A stretch of DNA of 64,000 nt from Ceratotherium simum simum (taxonomy: Eukaryota > Chordata > Mammalia > Perissodactyla > Rhinocerotidae). Numbering within the stretch: position 1 is the first letter of the stretch; every line of letters begins with the position of its first letter. The translations under genes and the position numbers were made by a program. The DNA lies in the NCBI RefSeq assembly GCF_000283155.1, contig NW_004454163.1, forward strand, positions 23,588,977 to 23,652,976, read 5' to 3'. Under the pieces are notes generated by a model. That model was given only the letters and a program-made list of their open reading frames with translations. It was not told the DNA's origin and ran no database searches. Below are positions 11,001 to 21,642 of the stretch, in pieces.

Positions 11001-13515
11001 TAAATTTTCTTGGTTTTGAATTATATTGAATTCTGATAGCAATATTGATAGAATATGACTACAGTCATAATGACATTTCAGTCAGCAATGGACCACATGT
11101 ATAATAGTGGTCCCATAAGATTAGTACCATATAGCCTAGGGGTGTAATAGGCTATACCATCTAGATTTGTGTGTGTACGCTCTGTGATGTTCACACAATA
11201 ATGAAATTGCCTAACGACGCGTTTCTCAGAACATATCCCCATCATTAAGTGCTATGTGACTGTACTCATTTTACAATTGTAGAAATTATGAGTGTGGCGA
11301 TAGAGAGGCAGAGACCAGTCGTATTTTCAAATGACTAAAACAAAACCCTATATGTACAGCCATTTGGCAAACTTCTGTTTACTAAATGTGAGATGCTTTA
11401 AAAAATAATCGTCTTTTACTAAATTGTTCATGCCGACAATTAACTCTTAATTTAAAATGTTTTTATTATTTTCTTTATTTTTTATTGCTTACTCAGTATA
11501 ATTCTAGTAATATTTTCATTGACATTTAAGTTTAAAATGAGAACACAATAGTGTAATTGAAATAATGAATTAGTGCCCTCTTCAATTACTTTTTTTCTCT
11601 TACTCTTTTTATCCCATTTTTTAACTGAAATTTTAAAAGATGTTTACTTTTTACTTTTTTTTTGGTGAGGAAAATTTGCCCTGAGCTAACATCCATTACC
11701 AGTCTTCCTCTTTTTTTTTTTGCTCGAGGAAGACTGGCCCAGAGCTAACGTCTGGGCCAGTCTTCCTCTATTTTGTATGTGGGATGCGGCCACAGCATGG
11801 CTGACGAGTGGAGTAGGTCCAAGCCCGGGATCTGAACCTGCAAACCTGTGCCGCTGAAGTGGAGCATGCAGAACTTTAACCACTCAGCCACGGGGCCAGC
11901 CCCTACTTTTTACTTTTTAATTAATCTGTAGAATAAGAATTAAAGGTCTTTAATCTACAGTGGTATTAGAGAGATAAACATCAGAGAGGTAAACATTGTA
12001 CGTGCCTGGCACACAGTAGGTGCTCAATATATACGGTGGCCCAAATTTCTTCTCCTTTTACGTGTTTGAAGTTTGTATTGAGTTGTTTCCTGAATCATAT
12101 TTGACTGTGTATACATTTTTATGATACTTAAAACAAGAGAAAACTTAAGTGAAAAGCTTTCCATAGAAAAATAATGCAAATTAGAATTGAAGGTGTTTTT
12201 AAATTTTCATTTTTATGTAAATATAAAAGAGTGTTATATCTTAGTAATGATGTTGGATTTTTACCATAGAAGTATATTTTTTCTTTCTGTTAAATGTTAC
12301 ACTTCAGAATAGGGATTTTTAGAAAACCAGCCCTTGATGCTTTGTGCATATTATACTTTTTAGATAGCCTTAGGTAAGTCATTTACTTTTCTAGGCCACC
12401 ATTCTTTTATTCACAGAATTGGAAGTTTGAGTACATGATTGTTAAGATCCTTTCCAGATCTCCAAATACATACCTACCTTCTGGCTCAGTGCTGTCTAGG
12501 AAGGAAACCTCTTCCTGGAATAGTGAGTAAGGATCCACACAATAATGTGACTAATTTTGGTAGATTAATCATCTTTAGTTGTTTGGAACTGGCCAAAAGG
12601 ATTGAAGTTATTGAGTAGAATAGAAATATGTTGGTCAAATAATAACTACAGTCACACTTTAGCAGCATGAATATTTAAAAGATATCAGATATCTTAATTA
12701 TTGTTATCCTTGTGTTCTAGAAAATGAAAGACACTCATATGGAGGATTTTTCTAAAGACAAAGAAACAAATTGGGATTTTCTACCAACTGGAAGAATTGA
12801 AAGTACAAGAACTGGGGAGTCTCCACTAGATAACACAAATTTTTCTGAAGAAAAAGACAGTAATGAATTCCCACTCTGCTCACTTCCTGAGGGTATTGAC
12901 CAGGAAGTATTTAAGCAGCTTCCAGTAGATATTCAAGAAGAAATCCTTTCTGGAAAATCTGGAGAAAAAGTTCAAGGGAAAGGAAGTTTGAGTTGTCCAT
13001 TACATGCCTCTAGAGGAGTATTATCATTCTTTTCCACAAAACAAATACAAGATAGTCCCTTACATCCTAGAGATCATTTATCCAAAAGCAAACAGATGTC
13101 CTCTGTATCTCCCTGTGAACCGGGAACTTCAGGCTTAAATAGCAGTAGTTCCTCTTATCTGTCTAGCCAAAAGGATTATTCACATTATTTAGACAGTAGA
13201 TTAAAAGATGAACGAATGAGTCAAGGACCTAAAGAATCTAAAGGATTCCACTTTTCAAATACAAACCCCACTGTATCTGTTTTCCATTCATTTCCAAATT
13301 TGCAGAGTGAGCAACTTTTCTTCAAAAACCGAACTACAGATAGCCATAAGCAACCAACAGCAACAGTCTCTCGGCATGAAGGACTAACAGAAAATAGAGA
13401 GCAAGACTCTACTGATGAGAAAATTACTTTTCCTTCTGATGTTGATCCTGAAGTTTTCTATGAACTACCAGAAGAAGTACAAAAAGAGTTGTTGGCTGAC
13501 TGGAAGAGAACATGA
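1898..13515 (+). CDS. POLI: POLI, DNA polymerase iota, 3' half (five coding exons)
   Basis: Y-family translesion DNA polymerase, a nuclear enzyme that inserts bases opposite damaged template and is recruited to stalled forks by PCNA and ubiquitin. Coding segments: 1898-2076, 2907-2998, 5362-5492, 10417-10622 and 12721-13515. All have AG/GT borders and the reading frame is kept across every junction, giving about 466 residues. The catalytic palm and fingers lie upstream of the window. Visible parts in order: the helix-hairpin-helix GIGYKTTKRLEALGI; the little-finger domain; a PIP-box-like KKGTIDYY at the end of the fourth segment; and two ubiquitin-binding motifs in the last exon. The sequence follows mammalian pol iota closely as I remember it. 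Two oddities: Thr at the hydrophobic PIP position, and a stop nine codons before the position where the human frame ends (the same frame here next stops at 13540-13542). No exon-internal frameshift is seen, so the gene looks functional. Confidence 0.95.
2077..2906 (+). other. POLI intron with an old antisense MIR
   Basis: Spliced-out sequence between two POLI exons. About 2435-2665 reads as a reverse-oriented MIR SINE: 'ggcactttactaagtgcttta', then 'taatcttcacaaca', 'gatgaggata' and 'aataattgcccaaggtt', interrupted by a T-rich insertion near 2530-2570. The rest is unremarkable AT-rich sequence. Confidence 0.6.
2907..2998 (+). CDS. POLI: POLI coding exon (start of little finger)
   Basis: The acceptor is ctttggtag and the donor gtgatt. 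The exon has 92 bases, starts in phase 0 and ends with two bases (AG) of a split Arg codon. It encodes SFSEEDSFKKCSSEVEVKNK followed by IEELLASLLNR, the beginning of the little-finger (polymerase-associated) domain. Confidence 0.95.
2999..5361 (+). other. POLI intron, no recognised element
   Basis: AT-rich intron of about 2.4 kb. I see no clear SINE, LINE or exon. A 66-codon open frame at 3225-3425, preceded by an acceptor-like tract, matches no protein I know and lacks a fitting donor, so I do not call it a gene. Confidence 0.5.
5362..5492 (+). CDS. POLI: POLI coding exon (little finger)
   Basis: The acceptor is tttatttttag and the donor gtgtcg, weak at +4 and +5. The first base completes Arg from the previous exon, then VCQDGRKPHTVRLIIRR and ESRQCPIPSHVIQKLGTG follow. 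These are little-finger strands that grip template DNA. The exon leaves one base of a split Gly codon. Confidence 0.95.
5750..10205 (-). mobile_element. Antisense LINE-1 (L1M type) in POLI intron, internally deleted and interrupted
   Basis: The plus strand is the reverse complement of an old mammalian L1. The 3' end and ORF2 3' part come first (about 5750-6560, with reversed L1 phrases such as 'gctgtgaacatttatgtgcaag' and 'gtgtggtgtaagatgag'), then reverse-transcriptase-region sequence to about 7530. An unrelated block of about 1 kb follows (7531-8525). L1 then resumes with 'agtttgactatgatatgtc' and runs through the 5' region to about 10205, ending near 'gaagtgtcccgtgg'. Many stops; inactive. 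The exact subfamily cannot be set by eye. Confidence 0.75.
7531..8525. repeat. About 1 kb insertion inside the intronic L1, family not recognised (LTR?)
   Basis: The L1 reading is lost after 'gttagtagttttatcag' and regained near 'gatgagtcatttgtttc'. The block between is more GC-rich than its surroundings and has minus-strand open frames of up to 117 codons that match nothing I know. Its length and composition suit a solo retroviral LTR, but I could not identify terminal TG...CA, a poly(A) signal or a clean target duplication. Confidence 0.4.
10417..10622 (+). CDS. POLI: POLI coding exon (little-finger end and PIP box)
   Basis: The acceptor is cattttatttag and the donor is a strong gtaagt. 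It encodes NYDAMTPMVDIVMKLFRNM and then MPFHLTLLSVCFCNLKALN, the last little-finger elements. KKGTIDYYL (10551-10577) sits where human pol iota has its PCNA-interacting peptide KKGLIDYYL. The Leu to Thr change is encoded by act at 10560-10562. The exon ends in phase 0 at ...GKRSF. Confidence 0.95.
11062..11262 (+). mobile_element. MER2, non-autonomous Tigger1 derivative
   Basis: A 201-base element starting cagtcataatgacatttcag and ending ...gctatgtgactg, with TA on both sides (11060-11061 and 11263-11264). The inner part 'atagcctaggggtgtaatag' and 'gcctaacgacgcgtttctcag' matches MER2/Tigger1 ends. It shares its 3' terminus with the Tigger1 copy at the left edge of the window. Confidence 0.9.
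11661..11903 (-). mobile_element. ERE SINE (tRNA-derived, perissodactyl-specific)
   Basis: Reverse orientation: the tail 'ggtgaggaaaatttgccctg' comes first and the tRNA-like head ends '...cacggggccagccc'. It is flanked by 'ctactttttacttttt'-type duplications (about 11643-11660 and 11904-11919). A tail segment has been partly duplicated, giving 'ggaagactggcccagagc' and then 'gtctgggccagtcttcctc', which form an inverted pair. It lies in the last POLI intron. Confidence 0.9.
12721..13515 (+). CDS. POLI: POLI last coding exon with two ubiquitin-binding motifs
   Basis: The acceptor is cttgtgttctag; the exon begins with Lys and then MKDTHMEDFSKDKE. The first ubiquitin-binding motif is at 12883-12957 (LPEGIDQEVFKQLPVDIQEE, with the Leu-Pro pair typical of UBM) and the second at 13429-13512 (VDPEVFYELPEEVQKELL). 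These bind ubiquitinated PCNA and help focus the polymerase at damage sites. The region between is Ser-rich and probably disordered. The frame ends ADWKRT and then tga at 13513-13515. In human the reading continues nine residues further; the same frame here stays open to taa at 13540-13542, which points to a recent nonsense change. Confidence 0.95.
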   Translation, partial: KMKDTHMEDFSKDKETNWDFLPTGRIESTRTGESPLDNTNFSEEKDSNEFPLCSLPEGIDQEVFKQLPVDIQEEILSGKSGEKVQGKGSLSCPLHASRGVLSFFSTKQIQDSPLHPRDHLSKSKQMSSVSPCEPGTSGLNSSSSSYLSSQKDYSHYLDSRLKDERMSQGPKESKGFHFSNTNPTVSVFHSFPNLQSEQLFFKNRTTDSHKQPTATVSRHEGLTENREQDSTDEKITFPSDVDPEVFYELPEEVQKELLADWKRT

Positions 13516-13812
13516 TCAGATTTCCATATTGTAAATAAATAAGCATGTTCAGAAAAAAGGTCTAAAAAAGCAAGGGAAAGACCACTGTTGTCGGCAGTTT
13601 ATTAAGCTCTTCTAAATTAAACACTAATAGATATTCAATAATGTAGAAATCCAATATAAAATGCTCTAGATAAAGCAAGAATAGTTATGGGAAGTAAATT
13701 CTGTTACAGCATAGAAATATTTATGACAGAAGACATAATGTAAAATAGTACCTTCCTCTGATTTCTAAAGCTATTTCATATTGCTTTTCAATAAAAAGAA
13801 TATCATAGCATT
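13516..13812 (+). other. POLI: POLI 3' untranslated region with poly(A) signal
   Basis: AT-rich sequence after the stop. AATAAA at 13790-13795 is the most likely poly(A) signal; a second AATAAA lies at 13863-13868. The first 27 bases are probably former coding sequence. Confidence 0.6.
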
Positions 13813-15179
13813 AGTACATTTTCCATAAATTGGGGGGAAGATATATATGCCTGCATATAAAAAATAAACTAGCTAAATCATTGCTATGCTATAATGAAGA
13901 ACAGGTTTTTTTTTTTGTGAAGTATGGAATGACTTGAGAAATTCAGCCCATTAGGAAATAACCAAATAAGAAATTCTACTGCCAGCTAATCTATTAAAAG
14001 TGTAGATATCTTTGACTAAAGTACTATGTACCATATAATAAGTTGATTTTTGAAAAAATACCAAAGCAGTGTATATTCAATTAATACTTATTAGTACTCC
14101 TAGGACCTACCACAATGCCTGGCACACAGAGGGCACTCAGTAAATTTTGAATGAATGAATGAATCGTGTGGCAGGGACCAGGTGGGGAGTTGGGCGGGGA
14201 AGTGTATATGTTGTAGAGAACTAGAAGAACTCTCCGTACAAATAGATTAAGGGAAAGATGGAAACAGAAACGCAAGGTAATAGGTCTTTAAGAATGCTAG
14301 ATAATGGAAGAAGTCCATTTCCTTCTGGCCAGTCTGTAGAGTTTAAAAGCAATGGATTAGATGTTTTTGTATCTTCTCCACATTTTGGAGATAAGATTAA
14401 GGACGTCAACCCACAACAAACATCCACATTTACTAAATTGATGGATGTTTTCTTTATCCCATTGTAATTACTATCCCCTCTTGCCTGCCAGATTAAAAGT
14501 TGGATATAAGATTGTGGCCATCTTATAGTTTATAAGACATGGAAGGTGTTTTAGAACACACCAAAGTATCCGTCAGCACTGGCTTGGAGGAGTTCTGTTC
14601 TCAAGTTTATAACCTCTGCAGATATAATCTAAAGAAGAGACGATGAAAATAAAGTACACGTGAATAAAGAGTAGCTTAGAAATACTTTCTTCTAGGTAAG
14701 AAGTTTTAACTTAGTTTTAGATTTCTTGAAATTTGCAAATTCCCTAACCACCAAGGGTTTTTAAAAGGGAGTTTGGGGTTATCAAACTCCCTTGCTCTTG
14801 GAGCAAGAACATCGGAAGTTATTTGCTGTGCAAATATTTAGAGCTCTGGATCAAGGACTACAGAGTTTTCTACATGTAGTATTCTGGTAAGGTAGTTAAA
14901 TTCATAAAAGGAGTATATTTTTCAGATAATATGTTTTTTAAAAGTTTCTAATAGACCTTGTAATTATTTCAGCCAGAAATTGTTAGACAGCTAGAAAGAT
15001 TGAAAAAAAGGAAAAAAAAAGATATGAAGAGTAAACAGTTTTGGCCAGTTTAAAAATAGAACACAAAATAGTAGTTAAAAGTACACCTTCTGGAGTGAGA
15101 GTGCAGGGGGTTTATTACAGCTCTTCGACTGCTACTGTGGCCTTAAATTAGTCTTTCAGCATCTTTGTGCCTCAGCGTC
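13813..15179. other. Intergenic, with L2 tail and MIR fragment
   Basis: About 14095-14165 is the 3' end of an L2 LINE in plus orientation ('ccacaatgcctggcacaca', then the repeated tail gaatgaatgaatgaat). About 15065-15175 is a partial plus-strand MIR. Two neighbouring perfect hairpins are at 14767-14807. The remainder shows nothing I can name. Confidence 0.5.
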
Positions 15180-16450
15180 TGACTGTTTAGGTTATCTTTT
15201 CTCTCTATCTGCTTTTAATAAAAGCTTTTCTTCCTTTGGTGTTCTACGGGTGTACTATTATGTTTGGAGATGTGAATTTCTTTTTATTCATCTTTGGTAT
15301 ATGCTGGCTTCCTGTATCTTTCAATTCATGCTAGTTCTGTAAAATCTTTAGCCACCAGCTCTTCAGATAGTACTTCTCTATTCTTCTAGGACTCTGATTA
15401 CACAAATGATGGACTGTCTTACTCCATCCTTCGTGTTCCTTAATCTCTCATACTTTTTCGTCATTCTGTTTATCTGTGCTACATGTTGGTTAATTTCATT
15501 AGCTCTGTCTCTTGTTTACTAATTGTTTTTCAGCAATGTCTGATCTACCATTTAAAACACTAATTTCAATAATTATATTTTTCATTTGATTCTTTTTCTC
15601 ATCTTCCTATTTATTCACTATAGTCTCTGGTAAGTCCATTTCTAATTTAAAAAACTTATAAATATTTTATATTCTGTTTCTGATCGTTTCAATGTTGTAA
15701 ATCTTTATAAGTCTAAATTTTTGCATATTGTTCTGTACCATTTTGGCTTGTTTCCTTGAGTGTGTGGCTAAACTTAATCTGTGGGAAAACAAAGGACCTA
15801 AGTTGTGGATGCTTCCCCTTCAGATGTGATTTGCATTTGCTTGCAGTGAGGCAGTACCAATCTATTGGCACCACTGTAACCCCTTCAAAGGTCCTGACTA
15901 AATGCATTTAATTTGTCTTATTTTGCCTTGTTTTCAGCTCCCTGACCTTGCTGCTGCTATCCTAAGATTTTGTCTCCAGAGGTCAATTGCTGGCTCCTAT
16001 CAGCATTTGCCTTCAGTGTAAACCCCACCTTCGAAGCCTGCTTCTTGCCTGATGCTTCCTGCTCCTTTCCTGCTTTTGTTTCAGCTGTTTTTTTCCTGTG
16101 TGAGTGTAGAGGGATGGGGCCTGGAGATTTCCCTTCTATAGCATAACCCTGCAATGAATGAAAAGGTCTGTTTTCTCCAGGATCTAGTGTTTTGTATTGG
16201 GATAACTCTTAAGAGTATCTGTCCTACCATAATGTGGAAGTGCAAGTCTATTTGGATTTATTTTTTCTGTCTTATTTCATACTGTATTTTTTTCTCTTGT
16301 TCTATGCTGATGCTTCTTTCTCATCCTTATCCCTTTCCTGTCTTCTTTTTGGCTTGGTTGCATTTTCTATTTATTATATGTTTTCCCTCTACTGATTTGA
16401 AATGTAAACATTCTATTATAAGTACTTTTGATTATCCTTAAAAGTTGAAC
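15180..16450 (-). mobile_element. Antisense LINE-1/HAL1-like relic
   Basis: T- and TC-rich plus strand with reversed L1-type phrases ('gattctttttctcatcttcc', 'ggcttgtttccttgagtgtg'). It reads as a strongly decayed ORF1-side segment of an L1 or HAL1 element. No open frame on either strand looks coding. Borders are approximate. Confidence 0.45.
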
Positions 16451-17034
16451 ATGCTTAGCATCTAAAAATGATAACTATCTGTACCCTCTTTCTAAATAAA
16501 GATATTAAAATATATTAATTCTAATCAAGTTCCTCTAGTTCTTTATTTAACCTCCAAATTGGATATCATTAGCATTTTATATAATGCTTAGGTTTGCATA
16601 CATGTTTATCTTTCGTTTTTTTGGCTCAACTTTTTTTTCTTGCATCTCAGACATTCTTTCAAAGTAGAATTGTTTTTACTTTCTGAAATTATCTTTAGAG
16701 CTGTGGATTTAGAACTGACTTCTTTTGGGCTGTTTTAAGATACTCACTTTTATCTTTGGAGATGTATAGTTTTTATTATACGTCTAGCTACAGATTTCTT
16801 TTTATCATGTTTGGGATTTAAGTGCTTTCTGAATCTGCAGATTTATGTCTTTCATCAGATCTGGGTTAATGTCAGTATTAAATTTATTTCTGTTGAGAAA
16901 TCTATATACACAAAAGTGCATAAGTAAATGGACATGTTAATGGGTAATATAAGCAACGACTATGTAACCGTTTATCCAGGTCAAGAAATAAAACGAGTGA
17001 CCAGGAATTCTAGAGGTTTTTGTTTGTTTTTGTT

Positions 17035-17185
17035 TTGTATTTTTTTATTGAGATATAGTTGACATAACAGTTTCAGGTGTACAACATGATTCGCTATTTG
17101 TGTATATTTCAAAATGATCACCACAATAAGTCTAGTTAACATCCATTACCATACATAGTTAGAATTTTTTTTTCCCTTGTGATGA
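17035..17185 (-). mobile_element. Antisense L1 3'-end fragment
   Basis: 'ttattgagatatagttgaca', followed by 'tttcaggtgtacaacatgat' and 'atgatcaccacaataagtct', is the reverse complement of the 3' region of L1MA/L1MB-like elements. Confidence 0.7.
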
Positions 17186-17214
17186 GAACTTTCAGGATCT
17201 CTAAGTTGAAGTCC

Positions 17215-17575
17215 AGAGTTTTTCCTGGGGTTTCATGATGTAGGGAGGATTTAGTAAATCACTGACCATGTGATTGAGGTCAGTCTCCAGCTCCCCTCTC
17301 CTACCTAACCTTCCTGGGTGTCAGGCTGGCTCAGAGTCTTGCCATTCTGATTATGTGATTGATCTTTCTGGTGTGGGCTAGCCCCATCTAAGTGAGCTTT
17401 TTGGCATAAGCTATCTAGGGGTCCACCATGAATCACCTCATTAACATACACAATCAGTGTCCATGATGAATAACATAAATCACTTCTGTTTGGGAAATTC
17501 TAAGGGTTTTAGTAGTTCCATGCTAGGAACCCCGGACAAAGACCAGATAAATTCTTTATTCTACTGCAAAATATT
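17215..17575. repeat. Unclassified interspersed repeat
   Basis: A block of moderate GC with phrases that I associate with dispersed mammalian repeats ('ggggtccaccatgaatcacc', 'gaattctaagggttttag'-like text and 'caaagaccagataaattc'). It separates two antisense L1 segments. I cannot name the family. Confidence 0.3.
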
Positions 17576-17589
17576 TTGAAATAAGTTCT

Positions 17590-20165
17590 GAGATGTTTTG
17601 CGAAGCCGCAAATGTACTCTAAACCTTAGTAAATATTCTGTGTGTGCTTGAAAATAATGTGTTTTGTTGTTGAGTAGAGTGTTGTATAAATGTCAGTTAG
17701 GTTAATTGAGTGTTCATGTCTTCTATATCATCACTGATTTTTTTGTATATTCTATTAATTAATGAGAGGAGTATTCAAATCTCCAACTATAATTGTTGAT
17801 TTGTCTTTTTCTCCTTGCAGTTTTATCAGTTTTTGCTTCATGTATTTTGAAGGTGCTGTATTAACATTCAGGACTATTATGTTCTAATGAATTGACCCCT
17901 TTATCATTTTGAAATGACCTCCTTTGTCCCTGATAAATTCTTTGCTCTGAAAACCACTTTTCTGATGATAGCCACTATAGTTTTTTTTTTTTTAATTAAT
18001 GTTAGACTAGTGTCTTTTCCCATCATTTTAACCGATTTGTGTCTTCATATAAGAAATGAGGGAGGTTTTTTTTGGTGCCAACAGCTAGTTGGGTCTTGCT
18101 TTTTCATTCAGTCTGATATCTCTGCCTTTTAATTGAGGTTTTTAGGCTATTAATATTTAACATGATTATTGATATGGTCTCGTTAAAATCTACCAATCTA
18201 TTTTCTATTTTTCCCCATGTGTTCTTTGTTGCCTTTTCTCAGTCTTCATGCCTTTATTCCAATTGAGTGTTTTTTTATTACTCTATACTTTATTTCCTTT
18301 ATTGGCTTATTAACTGTAACTCTTTGTTTTGCTACTTTAGTGGTTGCTTTCTTACACATCTCTAACTTACCACAGTCTACCTTCAAACTATAAACTACTA
18401 CTGTATGTTTAAGGACCTTAAAACAGTATACTTCCATTTCTCCCAACTGGCATTTGTGCTGTTGTTACCATACATTTTACTTCTCCATATGTTGTAACCT
18501 CACAATATATTTCTTATTACTTTTATTTTTGTATTATACAATCAACTTTTAAAAAGAGATTGAAAATAAGGAAAAAAGACTATTAAATATATCCACATTT
18601 CTGGTGCTCCTCATTTCTTTGTGTAGATCCATATTTCCATCTGATATCATTTTCTTTCTGCCTATTGGATTTTTTAAAACATTTTTTTGTAGTGCAGATC
18701 TGCTGGGCATGAATTCTTTCAGCTTTGTTATGGTTAATGTCTTTCTTATGTTTTTATTTTGCCTTTATTTCTTGAAGATATTTTTGCTGAGTGTAGAATT
18801 CTAAGTTGACAGGCTTTTCTTCTTCTTCTTCTCTTTTACTTCTTTAAAGATGTTAGTCCACTGTCTTTTGGTTTGCATTGTTTCCAAAGTGAAGTCTACT
18901 GCTATTTTTGTTTATTTTTCTCTAAATAAGGTGTTTTTTTGGTGAGGAGTGTCTTGTTGCCTTTAAAACTTTTTCTTTATTACTGGTTTTAAGAGATTTG
19001 ATTATGATATTCCTTAGTATAGTTTTCTTCATGTTTGTTAGGTTTGGGATTTGTCAAGCTTCTTGAATCTATTAGTTATAGTTTTCATCAAATTTGGATA
19101 ATTTTAAGCCATTGTTTCTTCAGATATTTTTTTGTTTCCCATCCTCTTCTTTGGGGACTTGAATAAGACATATATTAGGCTGCTTAAAGTTGTCCCATAG
19201 CTCACTGATACTCTGTTTATTTATTTTTTGTCTTTTTTTTTTCTCTTTGTTTCCTTTTGGATAGTTTTCATTGCTGTGTCTTCAAGTTCACTAATTTTTT
19301 CTTCTGTAGTATCTAATCTGTTATTTCTATTCAGTGTGGTTTTCATGTCAGACACTTTTTCTCTAGATATCTGATTTGGTTTATTTTTGTATCTTCCATG
19401 TCTCTACTTAACATGCTCAGTTTTTTCTCTACCCTCTTGAAAATATGGAATATTATAATAATTGTTTTAAGAGTTTTTTCTACTAACTGTTGTTTGTGTC
19501 ATTTCAGTATCTATTTCTGTTGATTTGTCTGTCTCCTCATTATGGGTCATATTTTTCTGCTTACGCATGCTTCGTAATTTTAAAAATTGTATTGCAAGCA
19601 TTGTGAATTTTACCTTGTTGGGTAGTGGATGTTTCTGTCTTTCCATAAATATTCATGAATTTTGTTTTTTGTCACTTTAATAAGTTACTTTATTAGATGC
19701 AACCAGAGCAGCATTTAGTCTAGGGACAATATTATCCCACTGCTGGGTCAAAAATCCTTCTGAGTACTCTATTATATGCCCTGTGATTTGTGAGGTTTTC
19801 TACTCGGCTGGTCATAACATGAAATATTTCTGGTCCTGTTTGGACTCAGGAGATTGCTCCCTCTGGTCCTTTCAGGTGGTTCCTTCCCCACCTTGGGTAA
19901 GTTGTTCACATGCATGTACTAGTCATTACTCAGCTGAAGACTTGAGAGGTATTCTCTGCAGCTATCTGTGCAGCTCTCTCCTCTCCAGTACTCTGCCCTA
20001 TGAACTGTAGTCACCCTCGTGTCTCCAGACTCCCAGCTCTATCTTCTCAATTCACAGAGACTGTTAGGTTCTCTCTGGCTTCCACCTTCCAGTACCGCAT
20101 CCTGGAAACTCTCTTCAGAGAAGTAAGCTAGGGCAGTTGTCAGGCCTCATTTGCAGACTTTTCAT
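17590..20165 (-). mobile_element. Antisense LINE-1 (L1M type), ORF2 5' part through 5' region
   Basis: Reversed L1 ORF2 endonuclease-side text ('caaatctccaactataattg', 'cttcatgtattttgaaggtg') leads into ORF1 and 5' region text ('gatttgattatgatattcc', 'tgtgtcttcaagttcac', 'tcattatgggtcatattt'). The order mirrors the L1 copy in the POLI intron. Many stops; inactive. Confidence 0.7.
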
Positions 20166-20169
20166 TTCT

Positions 20170-21450
20170 GCTAATATTTTTTATTTTTTAAGAGTAATTT
20201 CTTGTTTTCTAAGTGTTCTTTTCTGTAGCATCCTGTTCTTGCTTCTTGGATACAATATCTTTTCATCTCTCTAAAGATATTACTGATAGAACCTCCGAAG
20301 ATTTCCTCATACTGCATAATCTCTCTTGAAGTTGCTTTTACTTTTTTGATGAAGAGTGTGGGACTAAAAATGTGATTGGAAGCTCTGGTAGCTGGGTAGG
20401 ACTTGTAAACTTTGAGTTCCATGCAGGATGATCTGTTTGGGCCATTTTGGGGGGAACGCCTGATGTCAGTATCATTAGGTCTTTCCTTTTGGGCTGGTTG
20501 TGTTTCTCAAAGATGATGCTTAAGATATCCTGCTTGGATTATGGATGTCTGCTGCCTGTGTTATGGGAACAAAGTAGGGGAAGGGGACCAGAAGTTTCAG
20601 CATTCAATATACATAAAGTCATTTAATCCTATTTTTTAGTACACTTCCTAGGTTCTCAACTGTACCTGGCGTTGTCCAGTTCAGAGACTATCTGTTTTAC
20701 TCTTCTCTAGAGAATAAACCTCTACTCTTCTGTTGGAGTTGGGGAAAGAATCTAGGGATATGTTTCTCAATTAGTTTTAACCCACTCCTCTTGGTCAAGT
20801 CATGTTAACATCGTGTCATTAATGTATCATAAGTCCTGTGGGGGAAAGTTAGGTTTTACTTTAGATATACTCCCATGATTTCTGAAAAGTGAAAGTACAA
20901 TGGACTTTACATGGTGAAGGTGAGATGGAGTCTATCTTCCTGACCCTTTTGGCTATTTTCTGCTGACAAGTAAGGTTGTGCAAACATGAGTCATTTTTGT
21001 AATAATATTCGTAGTCTATTTTCCAGTTTTCTGGAGATAGAATTGTTATGGAGAGGGTGACTGGATTCCTTTGTCCAGTGCCTCGTCACCAGCTCATGAA
21101 TGTCAGGAAAAATTTGTGGAAGTAAAAGTAATGATTTCCTCATATTTTAATTACAGCCATAATGTATGTTCATGCATTTAACAGTTCCAATGTAGACTTA
21201 GAGGTAGTAGGTCTCCTGGTAGATTGCCTCTAGAGTATTCTGGGAGACATCCCTTAGGGGGTCTAGAACCTGCCCCTCCCACTCTTACAACAATGTTCTA
21301 GGTACCTAATTAGCTGTATTAAATCCATCTCTTTCTGCTTAAAATACCTCAATTGTTTTTGTTCTGCACCGTTCCTAGAATGATACGAAGTTCTATTTCA
21401 TTTTCTTAAAAATCTGCTTGTGTCTTTCCTTTCTTTTTGTAATTTAATTT
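20170..21450. other. Intergenic, mostly unidentified
   Basis: Text near 20440-20600 may be further L1 5' sequence. The rest has no recognisable exon or element. Confidence 0.35.
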
Positions 21451-21454
21451 TTTT

Positions 21455-21642
21455 TCTTTTTTGCTGAGGAAGATTCGCCCTAAGCTAACATCTGTGCCAA
21501 TCTTCCTCTATTTTATATATGGGTTGCTGCCACAGCATGGCTGATGAGTGGTGTAGATCCGTGCCCGGGATGCAAACTCACGAACCCAGGCCGCTGAAGC
21601 GGAGCCTGCTGAACTTAACCATTATGCCATGGGGCCGGCCCC
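21455..21642 (-). mobile_element. ERE SINE
   Basis: Reverse orientation: 'ttgctgaggaagattcgccc' at the start and the head '...atgccatggggccggcccc' at the end. The single-unit tail makes it shorter than the EREs at 33 and 62 kb, so it is probably another ERE subtype. Confidence 0.9.
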
